Shown here in pieces: positions 43,541 to 52,176 of a stretch of DNA of 64,000 nt. The notes under the pieces were generated by a model. It made no database searches. It was given only the letters and a program-made list of their open reading frames with translations, and was not told where the DNA came from. The stretch spans positions 62,001 to 126,000 of the forward strand of contig JAWLCL010000013.1 in NCBI GenBank assembly GCA_041687255.1. The letters are read 5' to 3'. The position numbers and the translations under genes are program-made. Origin of the DNA: Mariniphaga sp041687255. Lineage in GTDB: Bacteria; Bacteroidota; Bacteroidia; Bacteroidales; Prolixibacteraceae. Numbering within the stretch: the stretch's first letter is position 1; each line of letters begins with the position of its first letter.

Positions 43541-44836
43541 TTAATCGTCAACAGTTTGAAAAACTAGTTGCCTGAATTTCCAGCCGGTTTGATCGTTTAC
43601 TTCCCCCTGGGTTTGTTTCATAATAATGCCAATTAATCCCTCCTGGGGATCGGCAAAATACTGGGTGTTAAAATAGCCTCCCCAGTCGAAAGTTCCGGAA
43701 CTTCCCAGCCCGCCTTTATCCTGGCCTTCAGGAGTAACCACGCCAAAAGCCAGTCCGTAGTGTTTTTCATCTCCTCCCCATAAGTCGCCGGTCTGATTGC
43801 CCATAATGCTTCTCACTGTAGTTCGGCTAAGTAACCTGACACCATTATATTCACCGCCATTGAGGTACATCTGTAGGAAAACAGCATAATCGTGGGCTGT
43901 ACTGGAAAGGCCGGCACCGCCGGAGAAGAATCTTTTGGCTCCTTTTACCGGATAATCAGTATCGTAAAAAGTAACAGGAAACTTTTCCCATTGTCCGTCT
44001 TTTTTATGCTGAACAGCCACCAATCTTGCTGCTTTATTTTCCGGCAGATAAAACCTTGTATCATTCATGCCCAGCGGATCGAATATTCGTGTTTTCAGAA
44101 ATTCATCAAAGGGCATACCCGATACTACTTCTATAAAGTAACCCAGCACATCCAGTCCTTCACTGTAATGGTATTCAGTTCCGGGATGAAAAAGCAGGGG
44201 AAGCCGTGCAAGCTTTTTGACGCTTTCTTCTATGGTTATGTTTTCGGTGGTAAACAGGTCAGTTACACCCGCTTTCTGATATATCATTTTTAATCGTTCA
44301 TCACTGTCGATGACCCCGTATCCCACTCCCGAAGTGTGAGTAAGCAGCTGCCTTATTGTTATTTCTGAATTTGCCGGCTCACCGGTCCAGGAAGAATCGG
44401 CAGGATTGAAAGTTTTTATTACCTGTGGATTTTTAAATTCCGGAACATATTTCGAGATGGGATCATCCAGTTGAAACCGGCCTTCTTCCCAAAGCATCAT
44501 TACCGCTGTAGAGGTGATGGCCTTTGTTTGAGAAGCTATCCGGAAAATGTCGTCGCGTTTCAGCTTTCTGCCTGCCTGGTTGTCGGCCATTCCGTAAGCT
44601 TTCCAGTGCACAATTTTTCCGTCGCGTGCCACCAGCGCAACAATACCTGGAAGATCGTCCGATGCTACTGCCTCTTCACACATCCGGTCGATGCGTGCCA
44701 GCCGTTCAGGAGAAATACCCGCCTCTTCAGGTGCCGCTTCATATAATTCTGGCGATTTGTTTAAGGATTCAGTCTGGCTGGTTGCAGCCAAAACAAGTGT
44801 TGACAGAATAATAAATAATAAAAATGTCTTTTTCAT
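43541..44836 (-). CDS. Exported serine hydrolase of the beta-lactamase (class C/EstB-like) family
   Basis: This is a 431-residue protein with a signal peptide (LLFIILSTLVLAATSQ). The catalytic SxxK is SQTK near 97-100 (RIASQTKAITS), and the tyrosine motif is YSEGLDVLG near 223-231, closer to EstB esterases (YSxxLDVLG) than to the YxN of class C beta-lactamases. A C-terminal GLAFGVV and GTFDWGGYFNT region replaces the KTG triad. It is likely a periplasmic esterase or peptidase-like enzyme; antibiotic hydrolysis should not be assumed. It is transcribed divergently from the aldo/keto reductase gene. Confidence 0.85.
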   Translation of the reverse strand: MKKTFLLFIILSTLVLAATSQTESLNKSPELYEAAPEEAGISPERLARIDRMCEEAVASDDLPGIVALVARDGKIVHWKAYGMADNQAGRKLKRDDIFRIASQTKAITSTAVMMLWEEGRFQLDDPISKYVPEFKNPQVIKTFNPADSSWTGEPANSEITIRQLLTHTSGVGYGVIDSDERLKMIYQKAGVTDLFTTENITIEESVKKLARLPLLFHPGTEYHYSEGLDVLGYFIEVVSGMPFDEFLKTRIFDPLGMNDTRFYLPENKAARLVAVQHKKDGQWEKFPVTFYDTDYPVKGAKRFFSGGAGLSSTAHDYAVFLQMYLNGGEYNGVRLLSRTTVRSIMGNQTGDLWGGDEKHYGLAFGVVTPEGQDKGGLGSSGTFDWGGYFNTQYFADPQEGLIGIIMKQTQGEVNDQTGWKFRQLVFQTVDD

Positions 44837-45403
44837 CGCATTTGATTTGTAGTTTTTATTGGTAAACGGTGGAACGAAAATAAATTTTCAATGATTCGGT
44901 TTATTTGCTTTTAGTGCCTGCTGCATGAATTTCACTGTACTTAACCACCTGATTTCATTGTTTTAATTGTAATATAATTCTAAAATAGGAAAAATCCTGC
45001 ATTTTCGATGCCTCTTCAATGGCTAAAAATAACATTCTTAATCCTTAAAAATTGACAAATTGCAATTGTTCAGGAATTATTTCCCTGTATGATAATTTTC
45101 TTTCATGTTTTTTTAAGGGTGTAACCTCACAATCGGATAATACCCGGTAGTGTCCTCAGACGTATTAAATTCAATGTAAACTCAATATAAACTCAATATA
45201 AACTCAATGTAAATTCAATTATTATTGAATTTACATTGAATTATATCTGAATTATAATTGAGTTTATATTGAATTAATCATGAATCAGATGTGTTTAACA
45301 AAGGTTTACAGGCACAATTGAAAGGGCGGAAGGCATAAAAGATGGGTAAGTTCACTGATTTTCAGAAAAGTTTAAACTTTTTTTCATTTAAATGGTATTA
45401 ATA
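44837..45403. other. About 570-nt divergent intergenic region
   Basis: The region lies between the divergent serine hydrolase and aldo/keto reductase genes. It is strongly AT-rich. It contains the second 11-nt-periodic palindrome (45170-45276) and, near the plus-strand gene, a perfect 16-nt palindrome AAAAGTTTAAACTTTT (45366-45381) that could be an operator. I see no coding frame in it. Confidence 0.6.
45170..45276. repeat. 11-nt-periodic AT-rich imperfect palindrome, copy B
   Basis: This is a row of about ten 11-nt units of the same kind as the copy at 11420. It begins TTCAATGTAAA, CTCAATATAAA, CTCAATATAAA and turns over at the centre to TTGAATTTACA-type units. The core 45204-45239 has perfect 16-bp arms around TATT. 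The left flank CCTCAGACGTATTAAA matches that of copy A at 14 of 16 positions. The outer arms pair imperfectly over about 52 nt each side. Confidence 0.8.
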
Positions 45404-45427
45404 ATGAATCATTTAAACTTCATAAAA

Positions 45428-46432
45428 ATGGCAGACAGGAGAACTTTTTTAAAATCGCTGGCAGGATTAACCGCCGGCTTAACGTTAAGCAGGTCATCGT
45501 ATGCGCAAAACAATGAAAGTGACAGGCTTGGAGAGGTGCTTCCCAAGCGCAGGTTTGGCCGCACAGGGGAATACGTTACGATGCTTGGAACAGGTGGTTA
45601 CCACATCGGGTGGACCACTGAACGAGATGCCCGCGAGGTGATAGAGGCGTCGCTTGAAGGCGGTGTTCGTTTCTTCGATACCGCAGAAAGCTATTCTGAT
45701 GGTGTGAGTGAGGAGAGATATGGTAAATACCTCACTCCAAAATACCGCGACCTTATTTTTTTGATGACAAAAACTACTGGCCCTGATGCCCGCACTGTGC
45801 AGGAGCATCTGGAAGGATCGCTCCGGCGGCTGAAGGTCGATCAGATTGATTTGTACCAGGTGCATTCGGTACGTACTCCCCAGGATGTGGATGACCGTAT
45901 TGAAAACGGGGTCCTGGATGTGCTTTTGAAAGCGAAGGAGCAGGGTAAAATCCGGCATATAGGGTATACCGGGCACCAGAATCCTTTTGCTCATGCCCGG
46001 ATGCTGGAGCGCACTACCGACAGTGATTTGTTCGATGGAGTGCTGATGCCGGTAAATGCACTTGACCCTTCATACTTCAGTTTTACTGAAAACGTAATGC
46101 CAAAAGCATTGGATCGTGACCTGGGAATCATGGCTATTAAATCGCTGGCCGACGGAAGATTTTTTGCCTCCAAGAAAGAAGCAAACTGGACCAGCGACGA
46201 TCCAATTATTCCAAATTACCTGACCATTAAAGAAGCTATGCATTTTGTTTGGTCGTTGCCTGTTTCGGTTTTAGTCTCAGGAAATGAAAATGCCACATAC
46301 ATGAGGGAAAAAATTGCTCTTGCCCGCTCCTTTGTGCAGCTGTCAGAACAACAGCGTATGGCATTGATAGATAAAGTAAAAGACTTTGCCCTTGCCGGAA
46401 ACATTGAGTACTATAAGAATCAGGAAGCTTAA
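45428..46432 (+). CDS. Exported aldo/keto reductase with twin-arginine signal
   Basis: From the ATG at 45428 the protein has 334 residues and starts MADRRTFLKSLAGLTAGLTL, a twin-arginine signal (DRRTFLK), so folded export with cofactor is likely. ATG 45404, eight codons earlier, is an alternative start. The barrel shows FDTAESYSDGVSEE with the catalytic Asp and Tyr, a lysine in LMTKTTGPD, and a QVHSV segment. Such Tat-exported reductases are common in Bacteroidota; sugar lactones or aldehydes are plausible substrates but not shown. It is divergent from the serine hydrolase gene. Confidence 0.85.
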   Translation: MADRRTFLKSLAGLTAGLTLSRSSYAQNNESDRLGEVLPKRRFGRTGEYVTMLGTGGYHIGWTTERDAREVIEASLEGGVRFFDTAESYSDGVSEERYGKYLTPKYRDLIFLMTKTTGPDARTVQEHLEGSLRRLKVDQIDLYQVHSVRTPQDVDDRIENGVLDVLLKAKEQGKIRHIGYTGHQNPFAHARMLERTTDSDLFDGVLMPVNALDPSYFSFTENVMPKALDRDLGIMAIKSLADGRFFASKKEANWTSDDPIIPNYLTIKEAMHFVWSLPVSVLVSGNENATYMREKIALARSFVQLSEQQRMALIDKVKDFALAGNIEYYKNQEA

Positions 46433-46462
46433 ATGAAGGTTAAGAACACGGGATTGGTTCTT

Positions 46463-46491
46463 TTGGCTGTTTACATAAAACTATATCTTTG
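46463..46491 (+). promoter_or_regulatory. Promoter of pgi
   Basis: The -7 box TATCTTTG (46484-46491) matches TAnnTTTG, and a TTG at 46463-46465 lies 18 nt upstream as the -33 element. The start of transcription would be near 46496, giving a leader of about 70 nt before the ATG at 46565. This is one of the best-formed promoters in the window. Confidence 0.65.
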
Positions 46492-46564
46492 TAATCGGCT
46501 TAATTTTAGCTTGTATTTTAAAGTATAGTTCCACATTAATTTATTTACAGAAAAACAAAAGATT

Positions 46565-48214
46565 ATGATACCAAAAGTAAATCCGACAGAAACCAATGCC
46601 TGGAAAAAACTGGAAGCCTATTACAGCGACTTTAAGGAGAAACATATAAAGGAGTTGTTTGAACAGGATTCTGACAGGTTTGAAAAGTATTCGCTGAAGT
46701 TTGAGGATGTTTTGGTTGATTTTTCCAAGAACAGAGTTGATGACACTGTACGTAAACTTTTGATGGAGCTGGCCAGCGAGTGCGGTTTGAAGGAAGCCAT
46801 GAGCAGCATGTTTTCAGGGCAGAAAATCAATGCCACCGAAAACAGGGCAGTGTTGCACGTGGCCCTTAGGAACAGGAGTAATTCTCCAATCGTTGTTGAC
46901 GGAGAGGATGTAATGCCTGAAGTGAACTCCGTGCTCGGGCAGATGAAAGACTTTTCGGAAGAAGTAATATCAGGCCGGTGGAAAGGCTATACGGGCAAGG
47001 CAATTTCCGATATTGTGAATATTGGTATCGGCGGTTCCGATTTGGGCCCGCTTATGGTTACTGAAGCTTTAAAACCTTATAAAAAAGAGCACATTAACCT
47101 GCATTTTGTGTCGAATGTCGATGGCACACATATGGCAGAGACTCTCAAGCGGGTGAATGCCGAAACTACGTTGTTTATTGTTGCTTCCAAAACTTTCACT
47201 ACGCAGGAAACTATGACCAATGCAAATACGGCAAGAAGCTGGTTTCTGGAGCATGCAACAAATGAACAGTACGTGAAAAATCATTTTGTTGCCGTTTCAA
47301 CAAATGAACAGGAGGTGGAGAAATTCGGTATCGATACTAAAAATATGTTCCGGTTCTGGGATTGGGTAGGAGGCCGGTATTCCCTTTGGTCGGCTATAGG
47401 ATTATCGATTGCCTGCGGTCTGGGGTTTGAAAATTTCGTTGCATTGCTGGAAGGAGCACACGCCATGGATAATCACTTCAGTAAAACGGAATTCGATAAA
47501 AACATTCCGGTGATTCTTGCACTCTTTGGCATTTGGTACAATAACTTTTACGGTGCCGAGACCGAAGCCATTCTTCCTTACGACCAGTACATGCACCGTT
47601 TTTCGGCTTATTTCCAGCAAGGGAATATGGAGAGCAACGGCAAGTATGTCGACAGGAACGGTAATCCGGTGGATTATCAGACTGGTCCAATTATCTGGGG
47701 CGAACCCGGAACCAACGGGCAGCATGCTTTTTACCAGCTCATTCATCAGGGCACCAAGCTGATCCCATGCGATTTTATTGCCCCTGCAATAAGTCATAAT
47801 GCTGTGGGTGACCATCATCGCAAGCTTTTGGCTAACTTCTTTGCCCAGACAGAAGCCATGATGGTGGGGAAAACAGAAGAGCAGGTCAGATCAGAATTGC
47901 AAAAAGCTGGTAAGTCGGAAAAGGAGATAGAAGATTTGTTGCCGTTCAAGGTATTTAAGGGAAATATTCCCACAAATTCGATTCTGATGAAAAAGCTGAC
48001 TCCGCGTGTGCTGGGGGCATTGATTGCCATGTATGAGCATAAGATTTTTGTGCAGGGGGTTATCTGGAACATTTACAGCTTCGACCAATGGGGTGTTGAG
48101 CTGGGCAAGCAATTGGCAAATGTTGTTCTACCCGAACTGGAAGGAGACGACCCGGTAAGTGGGCATGATGCCTCAACCAACGGGTTGATAAATGCATACA
48201 AACAAATGAGGTAA
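46565..48214 (+). CDS. pgi: Glucose-6-phosphate isomerase
   Basis: This 549-residue protein belongs to the long (E. coli-like) PGI class. Family signatures are DIVNIGIGGSDLGPLMV near 146-162, the SKTFTTQET segment near 210 that binds substrate phosphate, VGGRYSLWSAIGLS near 268-281, and NGQHAFYQLIHQGTKLIP near 384-401. It interconverts glucose 6-phosphate and fructose 6-phosphate. Its own promoter is upstream. The stop codon lies only 14 nt before the first unit of the 165-bp repeat array. Confidence 0.97.
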   Translation: MIPKVNPTETNAWKKLEAYYSDFKEKHIKELFEQDSDRFEKYSLKFEDVLVDFSKNRVDDTVRKLLMELASECGLKEAMSSMFSGQKINATENRAVLHVALRNRSNSPIVVDGEDVMPEVNSVLGQMKDFSEEVISGRWKGYTGKAISDIVNIGIGGSDLGPLMVTEALKPYKKEHINLHFVSNVDGTHMAETLKRVNAETTLFIVASKTFTTQETMTNANTARSWFLEHATNEQYVKNHFVAVSTNEQEVEKFGIDTKNMFRFWDWVGGRYSLWSAIGLSIACGLGFENFVALLEGAHAMDNHFSKTEFDKNIPVILALFGIWYNNFYGAETEAILPYDQYMHRFSAYFQQGNMESNGKYVDRNGNPVDYQTGPIIWGEPGTNGQHAFYQLIHQGTKLIPCDFIAPAISHNAVGDHHRKLLANFFAQTEAMMVGKTEEQVRSELQKAGKSEKEIEDLLPFKVFKGNIPTNSILMKKLTPRVLGALIAMYEHKIFVQGVIWNIYSFDQWGVELGKQLANVVLPELEGDDPVSGHDASTNGLINAYKQMR

Positions 48215-48228
48215 AAAAATATAGCGTT

Positions 48229-49218
48229 CCCAATCCCGTTAGGGATTAAATATGGGTAGAACAATAATGCGCGTATGAATTTTCGTCCCGTACGGGACGA
48301 CACAAAATCTGAACCTGCCATTTTTCTACCCATATTCTGTGCCTGTGGCACATTTTCCTTCGGTTGAATGTACGGCACAATTGAAAGGATTTTCCCAATC
48401 CCATTAGGGATTAAATATGGGTAGAACAACGATGGCAGCACGAACTATCGTCCCGTACGGGACGATACAAAACCTGAACCTGCCATTTTTCTATCCATAT
48501 TCTGTGCCTCTGGCACATTTTCCTTCTGTTGAGTGTATGGCACGATTGAAAGGATCTTCCTAATCCCATTAGGGATTAAACATGGGTAGAACAATGATGT
48601 CAGCACGAACTTTCGTCCCGTACGGGACGATACAATATCTGAACCTGCCATTTTTCTACCCTTATTCTGTGCCTGTGGCACATTTTCCTTCTGTTGAATG
48701 TATGGCACGTTTGAAAGGATCTTCCCAATCCCATTAGGGATTAAACATGGGTAGAACAATGATGTCAGCACGAACTATCGTCCCGTACGGGACGATACAA
48801 TATCTGATTATGCTTTATTTCTACCTATATTCTGTGCCTGTTGCACATTCTCCTTCTGTTGAGTGTATGGAACGTTTGAAAGGATCTTCCCAATCCCATT
48901 AGGGATTAAACATGGGTAGAACATCGGTGGCAGCACGAATTCTCGTCCCGTACGGGACGATAGCTTATCATACTGTGCTTTTTTTCTACCCATATTCTGT
49001 GCCTGTGGCACATTTTTCTTCTGTTGAATGTATGGCAGGTTTGAAAGGATTTTCCCAATCCCATTAGGGATTAAACATGGGTAGAACAATGATGTCAGCA
49101 CGAACTTTCGTCCCGTACGGGACGATACAAAATCTGAACCTGCCACTTTTCTACCCATATTCTGTGCCTCTGGCACATTTTCCTTCGGTTGAATGTATGG
49201 CATTTTTGTATGGGGCTT
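48229..49218. repeat. Left part of a 165-bp tandem REPIN-like array (six complete units)
   Basis: Six head-to-tail units of exactly 165 bp start at 48229, 48394, 48559, 48724, 48889 and 49054. Offsets within a unit: hairpin 1 AATCCC(A/G)TTAGGGATT at 4-19; left arm TATGGGTAGAA at 23-33 (CATGGG in some units); perfect palindrome CGTCCCGTACGGGACG at 56-71; right arm TTCTACCCATA at 96-106; hairpin 3 TGTGCCTGTGGCACA near 110-124. The two arms are inverted copies around the palindrome. No gene is carried. The array starts just after pgi. Confidence 0.92.
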
Positions 49219-49955
49219 CCCAATCCCGTTAGGGATAATATATGGGTAGAAAAAAAATAATCACTCTACAACTATTCCTTGACTTTGAGGTATTCCACTG
49301 GATTAAAAATGTATTTTTCATTATATGGTACATCAAATTTTTCCAGGAATTCCAGATATTCTTCAATAAATGTTTTTTTTCGATGATGCAGCTCCTGGTT
49401 TTTAATATAATCAATCACACTATTTACATGAGATTTACTGTATGAAAAACCGCCATATCCTTCTTGCCATGAAAATCGTGCATTCATAAATTTCATATTG
49501 TTTATCCATTTGGAGGAATCCCCTTTAATATCCTGCATTAAACCAGATAATGATTGGGTAGGCCTCATGCCAAAAAAAACATGAACATGATCAGGCATCC
49601 CATTTATTGCTAACATTTTGTGGCCATTGTTTTGTATTATGCCTGTAATGTATTTATACAATTTTATTTTCCAACTTTCTCTGATTATACAGGTTCTGTT
49701 TTGAACAGAAAAAACACACTGCATATGAATTTGGGTATAAGTATTAGCCATAAAGCTTTAGTTTTTATGCTATTAAATATAAGGAAAATATTTATTCAGT
49801 GTTTAGTTTTAGTTTATTTTGGGTTTTAATGATTATATATGATTTCGTCCCCACAGGGACGAGAGGGTTTTTCCGTCATCGGGTGTTCTACCCATATTCT
49901 GTGCCTGTGGCACATTCTCCTTCGGTTGAATGTATGGCAGGTTTGAAAGGATCTT
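49219..49955. mobile_element. Transposase-bearing unit of the repeat family (putative autonomous element)
   Basis: This 737-bp unit begins and ends like a normal 165-bp unit. Offsets 1-33 (hairpin 1 and left arm, 49241-49251) are present, and the last 110 bp, from the palindrome CGTCCCCACAGGGACG (49846-49861) to the end, are collinear with other units, including the right arm at 49886-49896. Only the 22-nt spacer between arm and palindrome is replaced, by 594 nt holding the transposase gene. It is the likely parent of the short units. Confidence 0.8.
49272..49751 (-). CDS. IS200-like/RAYT-like Y1 (HUH) transposase
   Basis: This is a 159-residue single-domain protein. The HUH pair is HVH at 55-57 (GMPDHVHVFFG), and the catalytic tyrosine is Tyr115 in SVIDYIKNQ. 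TYTQIHMQCVFSVQNR at the start and SLSGLMQDIKGDSSKWIN in the middle are typical Y1 transposase motifs. A C-terminal EEYLEFLEKF stretch follows, longer than minimal IS200. Such enzymes nick and join single-stranded DNA at hairpins. No orfB/TnpB gene is present. The gene lies on the minus strand, with different hairpins at its two ends, inside one unit of the 165-bp array. All expected catalytic residues are intact, so it may be active or domesticated. Confidence 0.9.
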   Translation of the reverse strand: MANTYTQIHMQCVFSVQNRTCIIRESWKIKLYKYITGIIQNNGHKMLAINGMPDHVHVFFGMRPTQSLSGLMQDIKGDSSKWINNMKFMNARFSWQEGYGGFSYSKSHVNSVIDYIKNQELHHRKKTFIEEYLEFLEKFDVPYNEKYIFNPVEYLKVKE

Positions 49956-50526
49956 CCCAATCCCATTAGGAATTAAACATGGGTAGAACATCGGTGGCAG
50001 CACGAATTCTCGTCCCGTACGGGACGATAGCTTATCAGACTGTGCTTTTTTTCTACCTATATTCAGTGCCTGTGGCACATTTTCCTTCTGTTGAATGTAT
50101 GGCACGTTTGAAAGGATCTTCCCAATCCCATTAGGGATTAAATATGGGTAGAACAACGGTGGCAGCACGAATTCTCGTCCCGTACGGGACGATACAAAAT
50201 CTGAACCTGCCATTTTTCTACCCATATTCAGTGCCTCTGGCACATTTTCCTTCGGTTAAATGTACGGCACGATTGAAAGGATCTTCCCAATCCCATTAGG
50301 GATTAAACATGGGTAGAACAATGATGTCAGCACGAACTATCGTCCCTTACGGGACGATACAATATCTGATTATGCTTTATTTCTACCTATATTCTGTGCC
50401 TGTTGCACATTCTCCTTCTGTTGAGTGTATGGAACGTTTGAAAGGATCTTCCCAATCCCATTAGGGATTAAACATGGGTAGAACAACGATGGAAGCACGA
50501 ATTCTCGTCCCGTACGGGACGATACA
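49956..50526. repeat. Right part of the 165-bp tandem array (three units plus a truncated one)
   Basis: Units start at 49956, 50121, 50286 and 50451 with the same 165-bp step as the left part. The last is cut after the palindrome at about 50526, 39 nt before the gpsA stop. The unit at 50286 is almost identical to that at 48724 (one visible difference in the palindrome, CCTTAC for CCGTAC). The unit at 49956 resembles that at 48889. The central palindrome is otherwise conserved. Confidence 0.92.
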
Positions 50527-50564
50527 TACATTTCAAAAATGGATCCGATTCGAAACCAAATTGC

Positions 50565-51563
50565 TTAACTCAATTTTAGCGATAGCTGCCTGATTTCCTT
50601 TTTCGGTGGTGTATTTTCATATAAAATGCGGTAAACGGTTTCACAAATTGGTAGCGAAACCTTGTACTTTTTATTGATTTCATGAATGGACCGGGAGGCA
50701 TAATACCCTTCGGCTACCATATTCATGTCGAGGAATGCATTTTTTACCGAATACCCTTTTCCAATCATTGTTCCAAGCAGGCGGTTCCGGCTGAACTGGG
50801 AATAAACAGTTACCATCAGGTCTCCCAGGTAGGCTGAATCTTTGATATCACGGCTGATGGGATGAACCGTATCGACAAACAACTTGATTTCCTGGATGGC
50901 ATTTGAAACCAGGGTGGCCTGGAAATTATCGCCGTAACGCAATCCGTGGGCTACACCGGCACAAATGGCAATAATATTTTTCATTACCGATGTATATTCA
51001 GTGCCCCATATATCGTCGGAGATGGAGGTATGGATATAACTGCTGTGAAGTAACCGGGCAAAGCGCGCTGCCCTGGCTTCATCGAGGCATGCAATGGTTA
51101 AATACGATAACTTCTCCAGTGCCACCTCTTCAGCATGGCACGGACCTGCAATTATCCCCATATTTTCCAGAGGTACCGAGAAGTTTTTATGCAGGTATTC
51201 AACTACCAGTAAATTTTCTTTTGAAACAATGCCCTTGATTCCTGATAGTATTTGCTTTTGCCTGAGGATTTTTTTTGAACGCTTGAGCAAATCGGGCAGG
51301 AATGCGGAAGGAACAGCCAATAAAATGATGTCTGAATCTTTTATGATATCGTTTACATTGTTATAAAAATTGATGCGGTTAAGATCGAATTCCACACTCT
51401 GCAGATAACGCGGATTGGCATTTAACTCCTTAAATGTTTCAATGGTTTCTTTTCTTCGGAAAAACCAGTTGATCTGACTTACATTCTCCAGTAACATTTT
51501 TGCATTGGCAGTGGCCCAGCTTCCACTTCCGATAATTCCTACCTTGTCAGTTTTTACATTCAT
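50565..51563 (-). CDS. gpsA: NAD(P)-dependent glycerol-3-phosphate dehydrogenase
   Basis: This is a 332-residue protein. The Rossmann motif is GIIGSGSWATANAKML near 9-24. ILLAVPSAFLPDLL near 80-93 and IKGIVSKENLL near 110 are followed by the catalytic-lysine region GTEYTSVMKNIIAICAG near 186-202. It makes sn-glycerol 3-phosphate from dihydroxyacetone phosphate for phospholipids. Its 3' end faces the 165-bp array. Across a 613-nt gap the divergent glpK-glpD-glpF genes use glycerol. Confidence 0.93.
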   Translation of the reverse strand: MNVKTDKVGIIGSGSWATANAKMLLENVSQINWFFRRKETIETFKELNANPRYLQSVEFDLNRINFYNNVNDIIKDSDIILLAVPSAFLPDLLKRSKKILRQKQILSGIKGIVSKENLLVVEYLHKNFSVPLENMGIIAGPCHAEEVALEKLSYLTIACLDEARAARFARLLHSSYIHTSISDDIWGTEYTSVMKNIIAICAGVAHGLRYGDNFQATLVSNAIQEIKLFVDTVHPISRDIKDSAYLGDLMVTVYSQFSRNRLLGTMIGKGYSVKNAFLDMNMVAEGYYASRSIHEINKKYKVSLPICETVYRILYENTPPKKEIRQLSLKLS

Positions 51564-52176
51564 CCTTTTTAATTTGCGGTGAGCAAAAATAATTTATTTA
51601 TTTAATCGGAGGATCATTCCTTCCCCAGTAGCATCATTCCCATTACTAATCGAATTTTTATCTTTAAAACTCCCTTGCGGCTCTGCGACAGGGAAGTATC
51701 AGTATTTCCGTTACAGCCAATGAAATGGTTCAGGTTGATACTTATCAATAAAAGATGAAAAAGTGAATTCATCTGTATACATGTACCCGGTTTATAAGAT
51801 AGCACGCTATGAAATTGTTTAGAAAAACTCTTGCTTATGTATATTTATTAATGGTTTGTACTCTTTATTTAAATGCACAAACTTTCAAGCTGCCAGTTGC
51901 GGGGAGTTGTATATGGTCTGTGAATCCATACGATTTGAATTGGAAATTAATAGGGGGTAGTGGTGTAACAAATATACGGACGGTAGGTCATGCATACAAT
52001 GGATAAATAGCCGGTAAGAAAATTCTGCCGGATTGATAACAAAGAATTCAGTCAATGCAGGCTGGATCTTGTTTGGTCCGTAATATATTATTGTAAAATT
52101 ATGTTGTAAAATATGTTCTGAAAATGTTTTAAATATTGTATTTTAAGGGTTCTAAAACAATAATAAAAGCTGAACC
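51564..52176. other. 613-nt region between gpsA and glpK
   Basis: The region contains the gpsA promoter side and, at 51809-52006, a small frame with a signal-like start. The remainder is AT-rich with no recognisable RNA or repeat. No clear TAnnTTTG box for glpK was found. Confidence 0.5.
51809..52006 (+). CDS. Possible small exported peptide or gene remnant
   Basis: This 65-residue frame starts with a credible signal peptide (MKLFRKTLAYVYLLMVCTLY then LNAQ). The short mature part (SCIWSVNPYDLNWKLIGGSG) resembles nothing I recognise. It could be the surviving 5' end of a larger exported protein gene or a small secreted peptide. No ribosome-binding signal or partner is evident. Confidence 0.35.
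   Translation: MKLFRKTLAYVYLLMVCTLYLNAQTFKLPVAGSCIWSVNPYDLNWKLIGGSGVTNIRTVGHAYNG

Noticed and set aside
43541..44836. True class C beta-lactamase (resistance gene)
   Set aside because: The YxN and KTG motifs are not present in the form of beta-lactamases; the YSEGLDVLG motif fits the EstB-like esterase group.
48073..50243. Long minus-strand frames across the 165-bp array that would encode 55-residue repeats
   Set aside because: 165 is a multiple of three, so any open frame in one unit stays open in the next. The frames are interrupted at different places, have no start signals, and follow the DNA hairpins rather than a protein pattern.
48229..50526. CRISPR array
   Set aside because: Units repeat along their whole length with no unique spacers, the period is 165 bp, and no cas gene is present.
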